Made by a program: the position numbers and the translations under genes. Shown piece by piece: positions 34,562-44,105 of a DNA stretch of 64,000 nucleotides (positions within the stretch are counted from its first letter, which is position 1; every line of letters begins with the position of its first letter). This DNA comes from an uncultured bacterium (GTDB lineage: Bacteria > Bacillota_I > Bacilli_A > RFN20 > CAG-826): contig CASFTG010000001.1 of NCBI GenBank assembly GCA_949297805.1, forward strand, positions 558,001-622,000, given 5' to 3'. The notes under the pieces were generated by a model that was given only the letters and a program-made list of their open reading frames with translations, made no database searches and was not told the DNA's origin.

Positions 34562-35391
34562 AGTATTTAGGATCCCATGTCGGATTGTCCGCCCCCGACT
34601 ATTTGCTCGGCAGCGCCACCCAAGCCAAACAATGGGGCGAGACCGCTTTCATGTGCTATACCGGCGCTCCGCAGAATAGCCGCCGGGTGCCCTTAGAAAA
34701 GCTTAAAATCGCTGAAGCCGATGCTTTTTCCTCCCTTCCGCGGGTTATCCATGCCCCCTATATCGTGAATCTCGCCGATCCGCAAGGCGGAGAGAAGCTG
34801 ACGATTGGCAAAAAGACCGTTGAGAACGAGTTAGTCCGGGCCAAAGCCATGTCGGGGATCTGCCTAGTCCTCCATCCCGGGGCCTCGCTGGGGGCCGAGT
34901 TTGAGGAAAGTGCCCTCACTTTATGCCATTGCTTAGAGGAAATCGCCTTGGGGAAGGACTATCCCCCGATCGCCATCGAGACGATGGCCGGCAAAGGGAG
35001 CGAGATCGGCAAGACTCTGCCGGAAGTCGCCTTTATCCTTAGCCATTGCCAAGTTCCGCTTAAAGTCTGCCTTGATACCTGCCATCTTCATGATGGGGGC
35101 TATGATTTAGCCGATCCGGGCTTCCTCGATGAGGTCGACCGGGTCATCGGGCTTGATAAAATCGCCTGCGTCCATCTTAACGATTCGAAGAACCCGCGCG
35201 GGGCCCATAAAGACCGGCACGAGAACCTGGGCTATGGGGCGATTGGCTTCGATAATCTTCGCCGAATCGCTTCCGATCCCCGGCTCGATAACCTCCCGAT
35301 CATCCAGGAGACGCCGTATTGGAACGGGGAAGCCCCGTATGCAACCGAAATAAAAATGCTCCGCGAGGGAGCATTCGTGGCTTGGCGTTAA
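34558..35391 (+). CDS. nfo: Deoxyribonuclease IV (AP endonuclease)
   Basis: Nfo cuts DNA at abasic sites. The 277-residue TIM barrel has GSHVGLSAPDY, HAPYIVNLADP, VLHPGA, IAIETMAGKG, VCLDTCHLHDGGYD and VHLNDSKNPRGAHKDRHENLGYG, supplying the three-zinc ligands. Coupled to the helicase gene by ATGA. Its stop overlaps the convergent ispG stop. Confidence 0.96.
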   Translation: MKYLGSHVGLSAPDYLLGSATQAKQWGETAFMCYTGAPQNSRRVPLEKLKIAEADAFSSLPRVIHAPYIVNLADPQGGEKLTIGKKTVENELVRAKAMSGICLVLHPGASLGAEFEESALTLCHCLEEIALGKDYPPIAIETMAGKGSEIGKTLPEVAFILSHCQVPLKVCLDTCHLHDGGYDLADPGFLDEVDRVIGLDKIACVHLNDSKNPRGAHKDRHENLGYGAIGFDNLRRIASDPRLDNLPIIQETPYWNGEAPYATEIKMLREGAFVAWR

Positions 35392-36440
35392 AGCAAATCG
35401 ATCTCTTTCTTCATTTCCTCGACGATATCGGCATCTTTGACGGTCCGAACGACCTTGCCTTTTTTAAATATCGCCCAGGTCCCGTTCCCGCCGGCCGCCC
35501 CTAAGTCGGCTTGCTTGGCTTCCCCGGGGCCATTGACGATGCAGCCCATGATGGCGACGGTTTTCGGCTTGCCAGTTTGTTCCAAGTAAGCTTGGATTGC
35601 TTTAGCGGTCGGAATGAGGTTGACTTCGGTCCGCCCACAAGTCGGGCAAGAGATGAAGGTCGGATAATCGGGATAAAGTCCTAAGTCATGAAGCAAGCGG
35701 CAGCAGGCCTTGCATTCCTCCTCCGGGTCATCGGATAAGGAGATGCGGATGGTATCGCCGATGCCTTCGAGCAATAAAGGGCTAAGCGTGGCGGCGCTTC
35801 GGAGAAGGCCAGTGTCTTTGGGCCCGGCTTCGGTGACCCCAAGATGGAGAGGATAAGGGAAGATCTCGCTGGCTTTTTTATAAGCGGCGATGGTCGTTAA
35901 AGCCGAAGAGCCTTTTAAGGAAATGACGATGTCGTGGAAGCCGTGTTTTTCCAAGATAGCGACGTGCTTTTTGGCAGAGGCGACCAATTCATCGGCCTCC
36001 AGATGCTCGGAATAGTCATAAACCGTCTTGTCCATCGAGCCGGAATTGACGCCGACTCGAATCGGCAAACAATGGGCGGCACAGGCCGAGACGACCGCCT
36101 CAACCCGTTCCTTAGAGCCGATGTTGCCGGGGTTGATCCGAATGGCGTCGATGCCCGAGGAAATGGCGGCTAAAGCCAGTCGATAGTCGAAATGAATATC
36201 GGCAATAAGCGGCGTCTTACCGAGCTTTTTGATGTCTTTGATGGCTAGGGCATCGTCCATATCGAGGATTGAAAGCCGCATCAAGCGGGCCCCGGCCGCG
36301 GCGCAGCGGTTAATCTGCTCCGCCACCTCTTTAACCCGGCTGGTCTTGATGTTGGCCATCGATTGAATGACGACGGAATTTTGCCCTCCAAGGCGGACGT
36401 TTCCGACCTGAACAGGACGGGTTTGCTCTCTTCGGTTCAT
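35388..36440 (-). CDS. ispG: 4-hydroxy-3-methylbut-2-en-1-yl diphosphate synthase
   Basis: IspG makes HMBPP in the MEP pathway. The 350-residue two-domain form has VQSMANIKT at the N-terminus, IRINPGNIG, and the iron-sulphur region with CPTCGRTEVNL and CIVNGPGEA. It is divergent from rpmG and convergent with nfo. Together with dxs and ispH it shows that this organism makes isoprenoids by MEP. Confidence 0.97.
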   Translation of the reverse strand: MNRREQTRPVQVGNVRLGGQNSVVIQSMANIKTSRVKEVAEQINRCAAAGARLMRLSILDMDDALAIKDIKKLGKTPLIADIHFDYRLALAAISSGIDAIRINPGNIGSKERVEAVVSACAAHCLPIRVGVNSGSMDKTVYDYSEHLEADELVASAKKHVAILEKHGFHDIVISLKGSSALTTIAAYKKASEIFPYPLHLGVTEAGPKDTGLLRSAATLSPLLLEGIGDTIRISLSDDPEEECKACCRLLHDLGLYPDYPTFISCPTCGRTEVNLIPTAKAIQAYLEQTGKPKTVAIMGCIVNGPGEAKQADLGAAGGNGTWAIFKKGKVVRTVKDADIVEEMKKEIDLL

Positions 36441-36518
36441 TTCCTCTTCCTTTTTGTTGTTACTTGGGTTTCGCTATGGTAACATTCTATCCGCGCTAGT
36501 AAGGGAGTGTGAAGACAA

Positions 36519-36677
36519 ATGGCAAGCAAACGCGATCAAGTGATCCTCAAGTGCACCGTCTGCGGCGACGAAAACTACATCACGACCCGCAACAAGCGGT
36601 CCCATCCCAACAAAATGGAGATCAGCAAATATTGCCCGAAGTGCAATAAGCAAACCTTGCACAAGGAGAAGAAATAA
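36519..36677 (+). CDS. rpmG: 50S ribosomal protein L33
   Basis: A 52-residue zinc-binding L33: [16 protein letters not shown], then YITTRNKR, then [13 protein letters not shown]. The four cysteines are kept. The upstream sequence GGGAGTG gives a ribosome site. It is too short to be caught by ordinary length cut-offs. Confidence 0.96.
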   Translation: MASKRDQVILKCTVCGDENYITTRNKRSHPNKMEISKYCPKCNKQTLHKEKK

Positions 36678-36699
36678 GGCCGCGGCCTTATTTTTTTAT
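36674..36699 (+). terminator. Rho-independent terminator after rpmG
   Basis: Perfect palindrome ATAAGGCCGCGGCCTTAT with a T7 run, starting in the rpmG stop codon. The next gene begins 6 nt later. Confidence 0.88.
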
Positions 36700-36704
36700 C
36701 GCCT

Positions 36705-37346
36705 ATGGCCCGGATTACCGCTTTTTGCTCCTCGCCTGAGCATTGCAATACTTATGTCTTAGACGATGGGAAGCATGCCCTTATCTTTGATGCCGGCTTC
36801 GACGCTAGGGTGGCTTTGTCTTTCCTTAGTCGCCATAACCTTAAGCTTGAGGCGGTCTTTTTGACCCATGGCCATTATGACCATATCGGGGGTTTACCTG
36901 ACCTCGACGCCCCTGATCGGGCTTATCCGATCTTCATCGGGGCTGCGGATGAACGCTGCCTCCATGACGATAAGTATTCGCTTGCCTATTCCTTCTTCTG
37001 TGAGCACAAAACCTTCGATGTCGCCTGCAATTTCTTAGATGATGAGGATGAGGTCAAGTTGCCGCATTTCTTCGTCAAGGCCATTGGGACCCCGTACCAT
37101 ACCTTAGGTTCGATGTGCTTCCTTTTAAGCAAGGAAGGAGTCCTTTTCACCGGCGACTCTTTATTTCACCTTGGAATCGGGCGAAGCGATCTCCCAGGCT
37201 CGGCGAGCGGAATGGCCGAATCCTCCTTGCGGAAACTCCTTTCTCTTGACGATGGGCTAAGGTTTTATCCGGGGCACGGCAATGGGGCGAAGCTTGGCGA
37301 GGAAAAGCGGTTGAACCCGTATTTATCGTCATTAAAAGTGATTTGA
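36705..37346 (+). CDS. Metallo-beta-lactamase fold hydrolase (glyoxalase II-like)
   Basis: A 213-residue hydrolase. The zinc motif THGHYDHIGG (HxHxDH) sits near residue 53, the next His in GTPYHTLGS, the Asp in FTGDSLFHLGIGRSD, and the last His in PGHG. The small size and GRSDLPG fit YcbL/glyoxalase II-like thiolesterases. The substrate is unknown. It begins 6 nt after the rpmG terminator with no clear ribosome site, so it relies on read-through or on a promoter within the terminator. Confidence 0.85.
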   Translation: MARITAFCSSPEHCNTYVLDDGKHALIFDAGFDARVALSFLSRHNLKLEAVFLTHGHYDHIGGLPDLDAPDRAYPIFIGAADERCLHDDKYSLAYSFFCEHKTFDVACNFLDDEDEVKLPHFFVKAIGTPYHTLGSMCFLLSKEGVLFTGDSLFHLGIGRSDLPGSASGMAESSLRKLLSLDDGLRFYPGHGNGAKLGEEKRLNPYLSSLKVI

Positions 37347-37371
37347 GCCGGTTAGGTGGTTGGTATATAAT
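37343..37371 (+). promoter_or_regulatory. efp promoter
   Basis: TTGAGC (37343-37348), 17-bp spacer, TATAAT (37366-37371). The leader of about 36 nt carries AGGAG before the ATG at 37414. Confidence 0.72.
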
Positions 37372-37413
37372 ACCAAAGCCAATCTGAATGGATTGAAAAA
37401 CAGGAGCAAACAA

Positions 37414-37974
37414 ATGATCAACGTAACCGAATTACGGCCTGGCAACTACTTCATCGATGAAGGCAACCTTTACCAGGTCATCGACATCCTCCTCAACAAA
37501 ACCGCGATGCGGAAGATGGTCGCCAAAGTCAAAGTCAAGAACATGCGGACCGGGGCTATCATCGAATTAGCCCGGAACTCCGGGTATGGCGTTGAGGACG
37601 TCCACGTCGACAAGAAGACGATGCAATACCTCTATGACACCGGCGAGACCCTCTGCTTCATGGATGGCAAAACCTACGAGCAGATCGAGCTTCCGAAGGG
37701 CCACCTCGAGCATGAGATTCCCTTCCTCGCCCCCAATAGCGAAGTCACCATCGTCTCCTATGAAGACGAGGTGCTCGGGGTCAACCTTCCTTCGAAGGTC
37801 ACCCTCACCGTCACCGAGTGCGAGCCGGGCGTCCGGGGCGACACCGTTACCAATGGCGGCTCCAAGGACGCGGTCCTCGAGACCGGCATGAAGATCCGGG
37901 TCCCCCTCTTCATCAACCAGGGCGATAAGATCTCGGTCGATACCACGACCGGCAAATACGACGGGAGAGCTTAA
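37414..37974 (+). CDS. efp: Elongation factor P
   Basis: EF-P rescues ribosomes stalled at polyproline. The 186-residue protein has three beta-barrel domains: an N-terminal KOW-like domain starting INVTELRPGNYF, then two OB folds (TGETLCFMDGKTYEQ; VKVDTTTGKY-like end). The tip loop that is modified in other species reads LLNKTAMRKM here. ATG 37414 follows AGGAG at the right distance. yneF overlaps its stop by one base. Confidence 0.97.
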   Translation: MINVTELRPGNYFIDEGNLYQVIDILLNKTAMRKMVAKVKVKNMRTGAIIELARNSGYGVEDVHVDKKTMQYLYDTGETLCFMDGKTYEQIELPKGHLEHEIPFLAPNSEVTIVSYEDEVLGVNLPSKVTLTVTECEPGVRGDTVTNGGSKDAVLETGMKIRVPLFINQGDKISVDTTTGKYDGRA

Positions 37975-38210
37975 TGAACCTTCTGATGGCGTGGGACGGC
38001 GGCTGGTTCGGTTTGCTGATCGCCGCCTTGATCATCGGCTTAGTCGTCGGCTTCTTCGGCGCTCGGGCCTTGATCAAGAAAGAGATCGCCAAACATCCGC
38101 CGATCGATGAGAAGACCATTCGGGCCATGTACATGCAGATGGGTCGCAAGCCCACCGAAGCCCAGATCCGGGCGGTCATGAACTCGATGAAGAAGAACTC
38201 CAATCTCTAA
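37974..38210 (+). CDS. yneF: UPF0154 membrane protein YneF
   Basis: A 78-residue protein with one N-terminal membrane helix (about 12-34) and the family signature FFGARALIKKEIAKHPPIDEK followed by RAMYMQMGRKPTEAQIRA. YneF is found across Bacilli and Mollicutes; its role is not established. Coupled to efp (TAATG). Confidence 0.9.
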   Translation: MNLLMAWDGGWFGLLIAALIIGLVVGFFGARALIKKEIAKHPPIDEKTIRAMYMQMGRKPTEAQIRAVMNSMKKNSNL

Positions 38211-38227
38211 TCGAAAAACAGCATTAG

Positions 38228-38254
38228 GGCGAGGCCAAAAACCTCGCCTTTTTT
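38228..38254 (+). terminator. Rho-independent terminator after yneF
   Basis: Stem GGCGAGG / CCTCGCC with a 7-nt loop, then TTTTTT. Confidence 0.92.
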
Positions 38255-38327
38255 CGTCCAAAATGTCGATTGGATCTTAGATAAGAAAAATGGGGTAAAA
38301 TACTTATCTTGCGCGAGCCGTGTCAAT

Positions 38328-38357
38328 AAAAAATAGGCTGTTAATCGAGCCTATTTT
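38328..38357 (-). terminator. Rho-independent terminator of plsY
   Basis: Perfect 10-bp stem AAAATAGGCT / AGCCTATTTT with an 8-nt loop, about 70 nt past the plsY stop. Read on the minus strand it ends in TTTTTTATT. Confidence 0.85.
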
Positions 38358-38403
38358 GCCATTGTCGATTTTTCCACCGAATATCCACATCCGGAATATA
38401 ATA

Positions 38404-38428
38404 ACTAAAAAACTACTAATTAACTACT
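38404..38428 (-). repeat. AGTA 11-bp phased repeat, site 4 (three units)
   Basis: On the minus strand AGT starts at 38428, 38417 and 38406, each 11 bp apart. The repeat starts in the plsY stop codon (TAG). DnaA-box-like words lie next to it (38381-38389 and 38429-38437). Confidence 0.55.
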
Positions 38429-39167
38429 TTATCCACTTTACCTGGTTTTCCTTCCCTTCCTTCAGCCTTTTGATGTTGGGAAGGTGGCGGAGAACGAGGA
38501 TCAAGGTGGTGAGGATCAAGGCCGCGGTCGACTCAAAGCCGAAGACCAAATAGCCTTCCGCCCCGAATGACCAAGTGAGGTAGGCGCCGCTTGTTTGAAG
38601 GGTCCCGGTTCCATACATCGCTAGGCAAATGATAAGCATGGTCAAGGCGGTTGAACTGCTAGCGAGGATCGAAGCTAAGGAGACGAACTTCTTCTTGAAT
38701 AAGGTCACGAAGAAGGAGACGGCGAACACCACCACCTCGACGTAGGAGAAGAAGATTCCGACCCCGACGTAGCTTGCGACCGCCTTCCCGCCTTGGAAAT
38801 GGAGGTAGATCGGGAAGCAATGGCCGAGCAAAGCAAAGACGGTGGCGGCCCAATAATAAAAGGGGGCGGCGTAGTAATCGCCCCAATAAAGGTATGGCTG
38901 AAGCCCTTTGACATAGGTGAGGACCAGAAAGGGAATAAAAAGGGCGAGCATGCTCTTGAGGGCATCGAGGAAAATGACTAAGACCCCGATCTTTTTGCCG
39001 AAGACCCTCCCGACGTTGGAGCCGCCGGAATTTCCTGAGTAATAATCGCGGGGGTCTTTATGGAAGAAAACCTTGCCGATGATGACCCCATTCGGTATCG
39101 AGCCAAGGAAATAGGCCAATAGGAAGGTCAAGGCCCCGATCAGGAAGTTGACGAGATAGATGTTCAT
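38424..39167 (-). CDS. plsY: Glycerol-3-phosphate acyltransferase PlsY
   Basis: PlsY transfers the acyl group from acyl phosphate to glycerol-3-phosphate, the first step of phospholipid synthesis. The 247-residue membrane protein shows the conserved cytoplasmic loop SIPNGVIIGKVF, then GNSGGSNVGRVFGKK (motif 1), HCFPIYLHFQGGKAVAS (motif 2) and several membrane helices. The frame continues 39 codons upstream, but the ATG at 39167 gives the family N-terminus and stands 10 nt after a TATAAT. The protein is somewhat longer than usual. Divergent from parE. Confidence 0.94.
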   Translation of the reverse strand: MNIYLVNFLIGALTFLLAYFLGSIPNGVIIGKVFFHKDPRDYYSGNSGGSNVGRVFGKKIGVLVIFLDALKSMLALFIPFLVLTYVKGLQPYLYWGDYYAAPFYYWAATVFALLGHCFPIYLHFQGGKAVASYVGVGIFFSYVEVVVFAVSFFVTLFKKKFVSLASILASSSTALTMLIICLAMYGTGTLQTSGAYLTWSFGAEGYLVFGFESTAALILTTLILVLRHLPNIKRLKEGKENQVKWIK

Positions 39168-39177
39168 AACAACCGGA

Positions 39178-39183
39178 ATTATA
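39178..39183 (-). promoter_or_regulatory. -10 box of plsY, near-leaderless
   Basis: TATAAT on the minus strand, ending 10 nt before the plsY ATG, the same spacing as at lepA. No Shine-Dalgarno follows. Confidence 0.55.
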
Positions 39184-39332
39184 CGGTAGCGACGTCCTTT
39201 TTCCATTCCGACTTCAAAGGAAATAGGCGTTTCTGACCCGGCTTTGCTTGGTTTAAGGCGAAGAAAAACGTCTCGGTAGGGCATAGGAGGGCCAAAAGGC
39301 GAAAAAATATCGTCCGCAGCGTATCTTTCCCC

Positions 39333-39382
39333 TTACTTTTTCTATGAAAAAGGCGTTATAATGGCCGCAGTCTCAAAGACTG
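39333..39382 (+). promoter_or_regulatory. parE promoter and leader hairpin
   Basis: TTACTT (39333-39338), 18-bp spacer, TATAAT (39357-39362), predicted start near 39369. The leader begins with a 6-bp hairpin CAGTCT-CAA-AGACTG (39368-39382) and lacks any Shine-Dalgarno before the ATG at 39393. A 5' hairpin on such a short leader could protect the mRNA or control initiation. Confidence 0.55.
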
Positions 39383-39392
39383 ATTTTCATTC

Positions 39393-41357
39393 ATGGACGA
39401 TATTAAGCAACCAATCGACATCGAGCAGGCGGAAAAAGGCTATACCGCCCAGGACATCGAGCTCCTTTCGGAGATGGAAGGGGTAAGGAAACGCCCCGGC
39501 ATGTACATCGGCTCGACCAATTCGACCGGCCTCCATCATTTGGTATGGGAAATCGTCGACAACGGCGTCGACGAGGCGGTCAATGGCTATGGCGACAAAA
39601 TCTACGTCACCATTCGCAAAGACGGCTCAATCGAAGTCGAGGACGAAGGGCGGGGCATCCCCGTCGATATGCATGCCTCTGGCATTCCGGCGGTCCAACT
39701 TATCTACACTACCCTCCATTCCGGGGGCAAATTCTCCGATAAGAACTATTCGACCTCGGCTGGTCTTCATGGCGTCGGGGCGACCGTCACCAACGCCTTA
39801 AGCGAATTTTGCGACGTCACCATCTATCGGTTAGGCAAGATCTACCACATCCGCTTCGAGGATGGGGGCAAACTCGTGACCCCCTTAGAGGTCTTAGGGA
39901 CCACTAGGAAGCACGGGACCGTGGTCCGCTTCAAGCCGGACAAACGGATCTTTTCGACCGTCGAATTCAAATGGGACACCATCTCCAACCACCTTCAGGA
40001 AGAGGCTTTTTTGCTGAAGAAAGTCCATTTTATCCTTAAGGATGAGCGGGCCAACCTCAGCCGGGAGTTCTATTACGAGAAAGGCTTAAGCGAATACGTC
40101 TTAAACCTCAATCAGAACAAAGAGCCCCTAGGACCGATCCTTTATTTTGAGGACGAGAACAGCCAGATCAAGATTGAATTGGCGATGCAGTGGTGCATCA
40201 AAGACTATAACGAGAACATCTATTCCTACGCCAACTCGGTCCGGACCCATGACGGGGGCACCCATGAGACCGGGCTCCGGCTTGGCTTAACTCGGGCGGT
40301 TAACGACTGGGCGACCCAAAACGGCATCATCAAGGAAAGCCAAAAGCTTGATGGGAACGATATCCGGGAGGGGCTTACCGCCGTCATCTCGGTCAAAGTC
40401 CCGGAGAAGATCCTCGAATACGAAGGCCAGACCAAAGGCAAACTCGGCACCCCGGCCGCCTTAAGCGCCGTCAATGACTTCACCTACCAATCGGTGGTCC
40501 ATTATTTAGCTGAGCATAAGGACTTCGCAGTCGACCTCATCAAAAAGGTCCAAACCTCAAAAGAAGCCCGGGAGGCGGCCCGGAAAGCCAAAGAAGCGGC
40601 CCGAACGGGGAAAAAGAGCAAAAAGGAAGACTTCATCATCTCCGACAAGCTCGCCGCCGCCCAGAGCAAGGACTATAGTCAGAACGAGCTCTTCATCGTC
40701 GAGGGCGATTCGGCCGGCGGCTCGGCCAAAACCGGCCGTGACCGGCTCCATCAGGCCATCTTGCCTTTGCGAGGCAAACCGCTTAACACCGATTCGGTCA
40801 CCATGGAACGGATGCTGCAAAACGTCGAGTTCTCGACCATCATCAACACCATCGGGGCCGGGGTCGGGGCCGATTTCGACGTCGAAGACGCCAAATACGG
40901 CAAGATCATCATCATGACCGATGCCGATACCGACGGGGCCCATATCCAGATATTGCTCCTGACCTTCTTCTATAACTACATGAAGCCCCTGATCACCCAT
41001 GGTATGGTCTACTTGGCCTGTCCGCCGCTTTATGGGGTGTATAAGAAAACCGAGCCAAGCAAGATCATCTATTGCCAAAACGGCCAAGACTTAGCCGCCG
41101 CTAAAGAGAAGATCGGCCCCGGCTATGCCATCAAACGCTACAAAGGCTTAGGCGAGATGAACGCCGAGCAGCTAGCCGCCACCACCATGAACAAAGCCAC
41201 CCGCCAATTGCTGCAAGTGAAGATCGACGATCCCTTAGTCGTCGAGAAACGGATTTCCATCCTGATGGGCAAAGACCCCTCTTTACGCCGCAACTGGATC
41301 GAGGAGAACGTCAAGTTCAACGATGAGGACACCTTCATCAAGGAGGTCGCCAAATGA
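39393..41357 (+). CDS. parE: DNA topoisomerase IV subunit B
   Basis: ParE is the ATPase half of topoisomerase IV, which separates daughter chromosomes. The 654-residue GHKL protein has VWEIVDNGVDEA (ATP-site Asn and Asp), GRGIPVDMH, LHGVGATVTNALS, the TOPRIM motif EGDSAGGSAKTGRDR and DADTDGAHI. The pairing with a downstream A subunit whose start overlaps by 4 nt, and the short length, favour topoisomerase IV over gyrase, which in Bacilli usually lies next to dnaA-dnaN-recF. Confidence 0.88.
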   Translation: MDDIKQPIDIEQAEKGYTAQDIELLSEMEGVRKRPGMYIGSTNSTGLHHLVWEIVDNGVDEAVNGYGDKIYVTIRKDGSIEVEDEGRGIPVDMHASGIPAVQLIYTTLHSGGKFSDKNYSTSAGLHGVGATVTNALSEFCDVTIYRLGKIYHIRFEDGGKLVTPLEVLGTTRKHGTVVRFKPDKRIFSTVEFKWDTISNHLQEEAFLLKKVHFILKDERANLSREFYYEKGLSEYVLNLNQNKEPLGPILYFEDENSQIKIELAMQWCIKDYNENIYSYANSVRTHDGGTHETGLRLGLTRAVNDWATQNGIIKESQKLDGNDIREGLTAVISVKVPEKILEYEGQTKGKLGTPAALSAVNDFTYQSVVHYLAEHKDFAVDLIKKVQTSKEAREAARKAKEAARTGKKSKKEDFIISDKLAAAQSKDYSQNELFIVEGDSAGGSAKTGRDRLHQAILPLRGKPLNTDSVTMERMLQNVEFSTIINTIGAGVGADFDVEDAKYGKIIIMTDADTDGAHIQILLLTFFYNYMKPLITHGMVYLACPPLYGVYKKTEPSKIIYCQNGQDLAAAKEKIGPGYAIKRYKGLGEMNAEQLAATTMNKATRQLLQVKIDDPLVVEKRISILMGKDPSLRRNWIEENVKFNDEDTFIKEVAK

Positions 41358-43993
41358 GCCGAAAGAAGACTCCCGAGCCAAAGCCGATTGAGGAACTCAT
41401 CGTCCCCGGCACCCTCGACGAATTGATGGGGGAGCGTTTTGACATCTACGCCAAAGACGTCATCCAGGACCGGGCCATCCCCGATGCCCGCGATGGCTTA
41501 AAACCCGTTCAACGCCGTATCATCTACGCCATGTGGAAGACCGGCAACACCATCGATAAGCCGACCAAGAAATGCGCCCACATCGTCGGTGAGGTCATGG
41601 GCAAATACCATCCCCATGGCGACTCCTCAATCTATGACGCCCTCGTCCGGATGTCCCAGCCTTGGATCATGCGGGCCCCGTTAATCGATTTCCAAGGCAA
41701 CAACGGCTCAATCGATGGCGACTCCGCTGCCGCTTACCGTTACACCGAAGCTCGGCTCAGTGCCCTTTCGGCCGAATTGGTCCGCGACTTAAGCAAAGAC
41801 ACCATCGAGATGGGGTTGACTTTCGACGACTCGGAATTCGAGCCGATCGTTTTGCCATCCCGTTTCCCGAATATGCTGGTCAATGGGGCGAGCGGCATCG
41901 CCGTCGGCCTCGCCACCAAGATTCCGCCCCATAACCTGAAGGAAGTCATCGACGCCATCATCTACCGGATCCAGCGTCCTAATTGCCCGATTGAATCGCT
42001 TATGCGCTTAGTCCCCGGGCCTGATTTCCCGACCGGCGGGGTCATCTTCCAGTCCCAAGGGCTTTTCGATATGTATCTGACCGGCCAAGGGACCATCACC
42101 ACCCAGTGCCGTTACGAATTCGCCGTCAACGAGGACGGGCTGGATCAGATCATCATAACCGAGATTCCTTATGGCATCGTCAAAAGCGCCCTCGTCGGCT
42201 CGATCGATAAGATCCGTCATGACAAAGAGATCGACGGTATCGACGAAGTCCGCGATGAGACCGACAAATCGGGGCTGCGGATCGCCATCGACATCAAGAA
42301 AGGGTTCAAGAAAGAAGCGGTCTTGGCCTATTTATTGAATAAGACCAACCTCCGTTCGTCCTATTCAGCCAACATGGTCGCCATCGTCGATGGCCGGCCG
42401 GTGACGATGAACCTGCTCACCTATTGCGACACCTACATCGCCCACCAAAAGGATGTCTTGACCCGGAGGACGAAGTTCGACCTCGCGAAAGCCAAGGCCC
42501 GGCTCATCATCGTCGATGGGCTCATCAAAGCCGCCTCTATCATCGAGGAGGTCGTCAAGATCATCCGTTCCTCCAAAGACAAAGCCGACTCCAAACATAA
42601 CCTCGAGCAGGCCTTTGGCTTCCTGCCCGAGCAAAGCGAAGCCATCGTCATGATGCCCCTTTATAAGTTATCCCATACCGACATCGACGTCTTAATGGCA
42701 GAAAAGAGCAGCCTCGAAACCGATATCGCCGAATTCGAGGCCATCCTTTCTTCCGAAGAAAAGCTTGATAAGCTCTTAGTCAACGATTTGCGCGCCATCG
42801 CCAAGACTTACGGCGACGAGCGGCGGACCCAGATCCAAAGCGCCGAGGAAGCGAAGGTCGAGTCGATCGATAAGAGCGACCTCGTGGCCAAGGAGGAAGT
42901 GGTGGTCGCGGTGAGCCGCGATGGCTACCTCAAGCGGAGCTCCATCGCCTCCTTTAAAGGCTCAAACGGCCATAATGGGGTCTATCCAGGCTTAAAGGCC
43001 AAAGATACGCTTATTTTCGAGTCGAAGTGCCTTTCGACCGACCATCTCTTGCTTTTCACCAATTTCGGCCAGTTCGTCGATCTGCCGGTCCATTCCATCA
43101 AAGCCACCAAATGGCTTGACGAAGGGATCCATCTCAACTTCACCGCCAATTTGGCTCCGAAGGAGAAGATCGTCAAAGCCTACGCGATCAATGAGTTCCG
43201 AAGCGACCTCTACGTCGTCTTGGCTTCTGGCCATGGGATGATCAAGAAAGTGCGGCTTGATAATTTCGCCGCCTCCCGGCTTGGCAAACCCGCTCGAGCG
43301 ATGCGGCTATTAGTCGGCGATGAGGTCGTCGACTGCGCCATCTCTTCCGGCGCCTCGACCTTGATCCTTTTCTCGGTCGGAGGCTTAGCTAACGCCTATT
43401 CGGAGAAGGAAGTCACCCCGACCTCCACCAGCGCCTCCGGCGTCAAATCCGGCAATTTCCATGGGCAGGACGTGGTGGCCTTGTTCGCCTTAAAACCCGA
43501 TGAGACGCGGAAATTCGCTTTGATAACCGATAAAGGGGCGACCCGAGTCCTCTCCAGCTCGAACATCGTCTTCGGCAAGCGGACGACCAAGCCGACCGTC
43601 GTCTTCAAATGCTTCAAGAAGGAAGAGCATCAATTGGTGGCCGCGGTCAAGCTTCATAAAGACGAAGCGGTGCCCTTAGTCCTTAAAGTCACCTTAAGCA
43701 ACGGCGATTATCTCGACCTTACCTTCGAAGACCTCCACCTCACCCCGATGGAGAAGATTGCCAAAGCCGAGGTCAAGTTGCCCAAAGACACAACCATCGC
43801 CCGGGTCAACATGCCACGAGGGCTGACCATCGATTCCTCGCTCGAATCCTATGCCGAGGAAGCCGATCTCGATAATGTCGAAGAAGGGCTTACCCCCGAG
43901 GAAACCCCGGCGACCCCGGATTCCACCGAGGAGCCGGTCGAGGAGAAATACGAGCAAATCTCCATCTTCGATGACTTTGACTTTAACTCGTGA
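41354..43993 (+). CDS. parC: DNA topoisomerase IV subunit A
   Basis: ParC carries the DNA-cleaving tyrosine. The 879-residue protein has [25 protein letters not shown] at the N-terminus, [22 protein letters not shown] (quinolone-resistance region), [12 protein letters not shown] with the active tyrosine in RYTEARLS, and the breakage-reunion core. The C-terminal beta-pinwheel (about 530-800) has few degenerate blades and no clear GyrA box (QRRGGKG), which supports ParC. It ends with an acidic tail. A phased AGTA repeat follows. Confidence 0.9.
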   Translation: MSRKKTPEPKPIEELIVPGTLDELMGERFDIYAKDVIQDRAIPDARDGLKPVQRRIIYAMWKTGNTIDKPTKKCAHIVGEVMGKYHPHGDSSIYDALVRMSQPWIMRAPLIDFQGNNGSIDGDSAAAYRYTEARLSALSAELVRDLSKDTIEMGLTFDDSEFEPIVLPSRFPNMLVNGASGIAVGLATKIPPHNLKEVIDAIIYRIQRPNCPIESLMRLVPGPDFPTGGVIFQSQGLFDMYLTGQGTITTQCRYEFAVNEDGLDQIIITEIPYGIVKSALVGSIDKIRHDKEIDGIDEVRDETDKSGLRIAIDIKKGFKKEAVLAYLLNKTNLRSSYSANMVAIVDGRPVTMNLLTYCDTYIAHQKDVLTRRTKFDLAKAKARLIIVDGLIKAASIIEEVVKIIRSSKDKADSKHNLEQAFGFLPEQSEAIVMMPLYKLSHTDIDVLMAEKSSLETDIAEFEAILSSEEKLDKLLVNDLRAIAKTYGDERRTQIQSAEEAKVESIDKSDLVAKEEVVVAVSRDGYLKRSSIASFKGSNGHNGVYPGLKAKDTLIFESKCLSTDHLLLFTNFGQFVDLPVHSIKATKWLDEGIHLNFTANLAPKEKIVKAYAINEFRSDLYVVLASGHGMIKKVRLDNFAASRLGKPARAMRLLVGDEVVDCAISSGASTLILFSVGGLANAYSEKEVTPTSTSASGVKSGNFHGQDVVALFALKPDETRKFALITDKGATRVLSSSNIVFGKRTTKPTVVFKCFKKEEHQLVAAVKLHKDEAVPLVLKVTLSNGDYLDLTFEDLHLTPMEKIAKAEVKLPKDTTIARVNMPRGLTIDSSLESYAEEADLDNVEEGLTPEETPATPDSTEEPVEEKYEQISIFDDFDFNS

Positions 43994-44023
43994 TTTATTA
44001 CTTTGTAATAAGATTAATTTATT

Positions 44024-44049
44024 AGTAGATATTCAGTAAATAAGCAGTA
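44024..44049 (+). repeat. AGTA 11-bp phased repeat, site 5 (three units)
   Basis: AGTA at 44024, 44035 and 44046, each 11 bp apart, 31-56 bp after the parC stop. An AT-rich hairpin TTATTAC-TTT-GTAATAA (43995-44011) precedes it. Confidence 0.55.
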
Positions 44050-44087
44050 GGGTATTCGGGCTTCCCTCTTGTGCGAGCGCGCCTACG

Positions 44088-44096
44088 TGCTACAAT
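44088..44096 (+). promoter_or_regulatory. Extended -10 promoter of yqeG, near-leaderless
   Basis: TGCTACAAT ends 9 nt before the yqeG ATG, identical in sequence and spacing to the fmt promoter. Confidence 0.62.
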
Positions 44097-44105
44097 GTGT
44101 GAGCC

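Noticed and set aside
38256..38423. Chromosomal replication origin
   Set aside because: Only three imperfect DnaA-box-like words and no dnaA, dnaN, recF or rpmH; reported as a minor observation instead.
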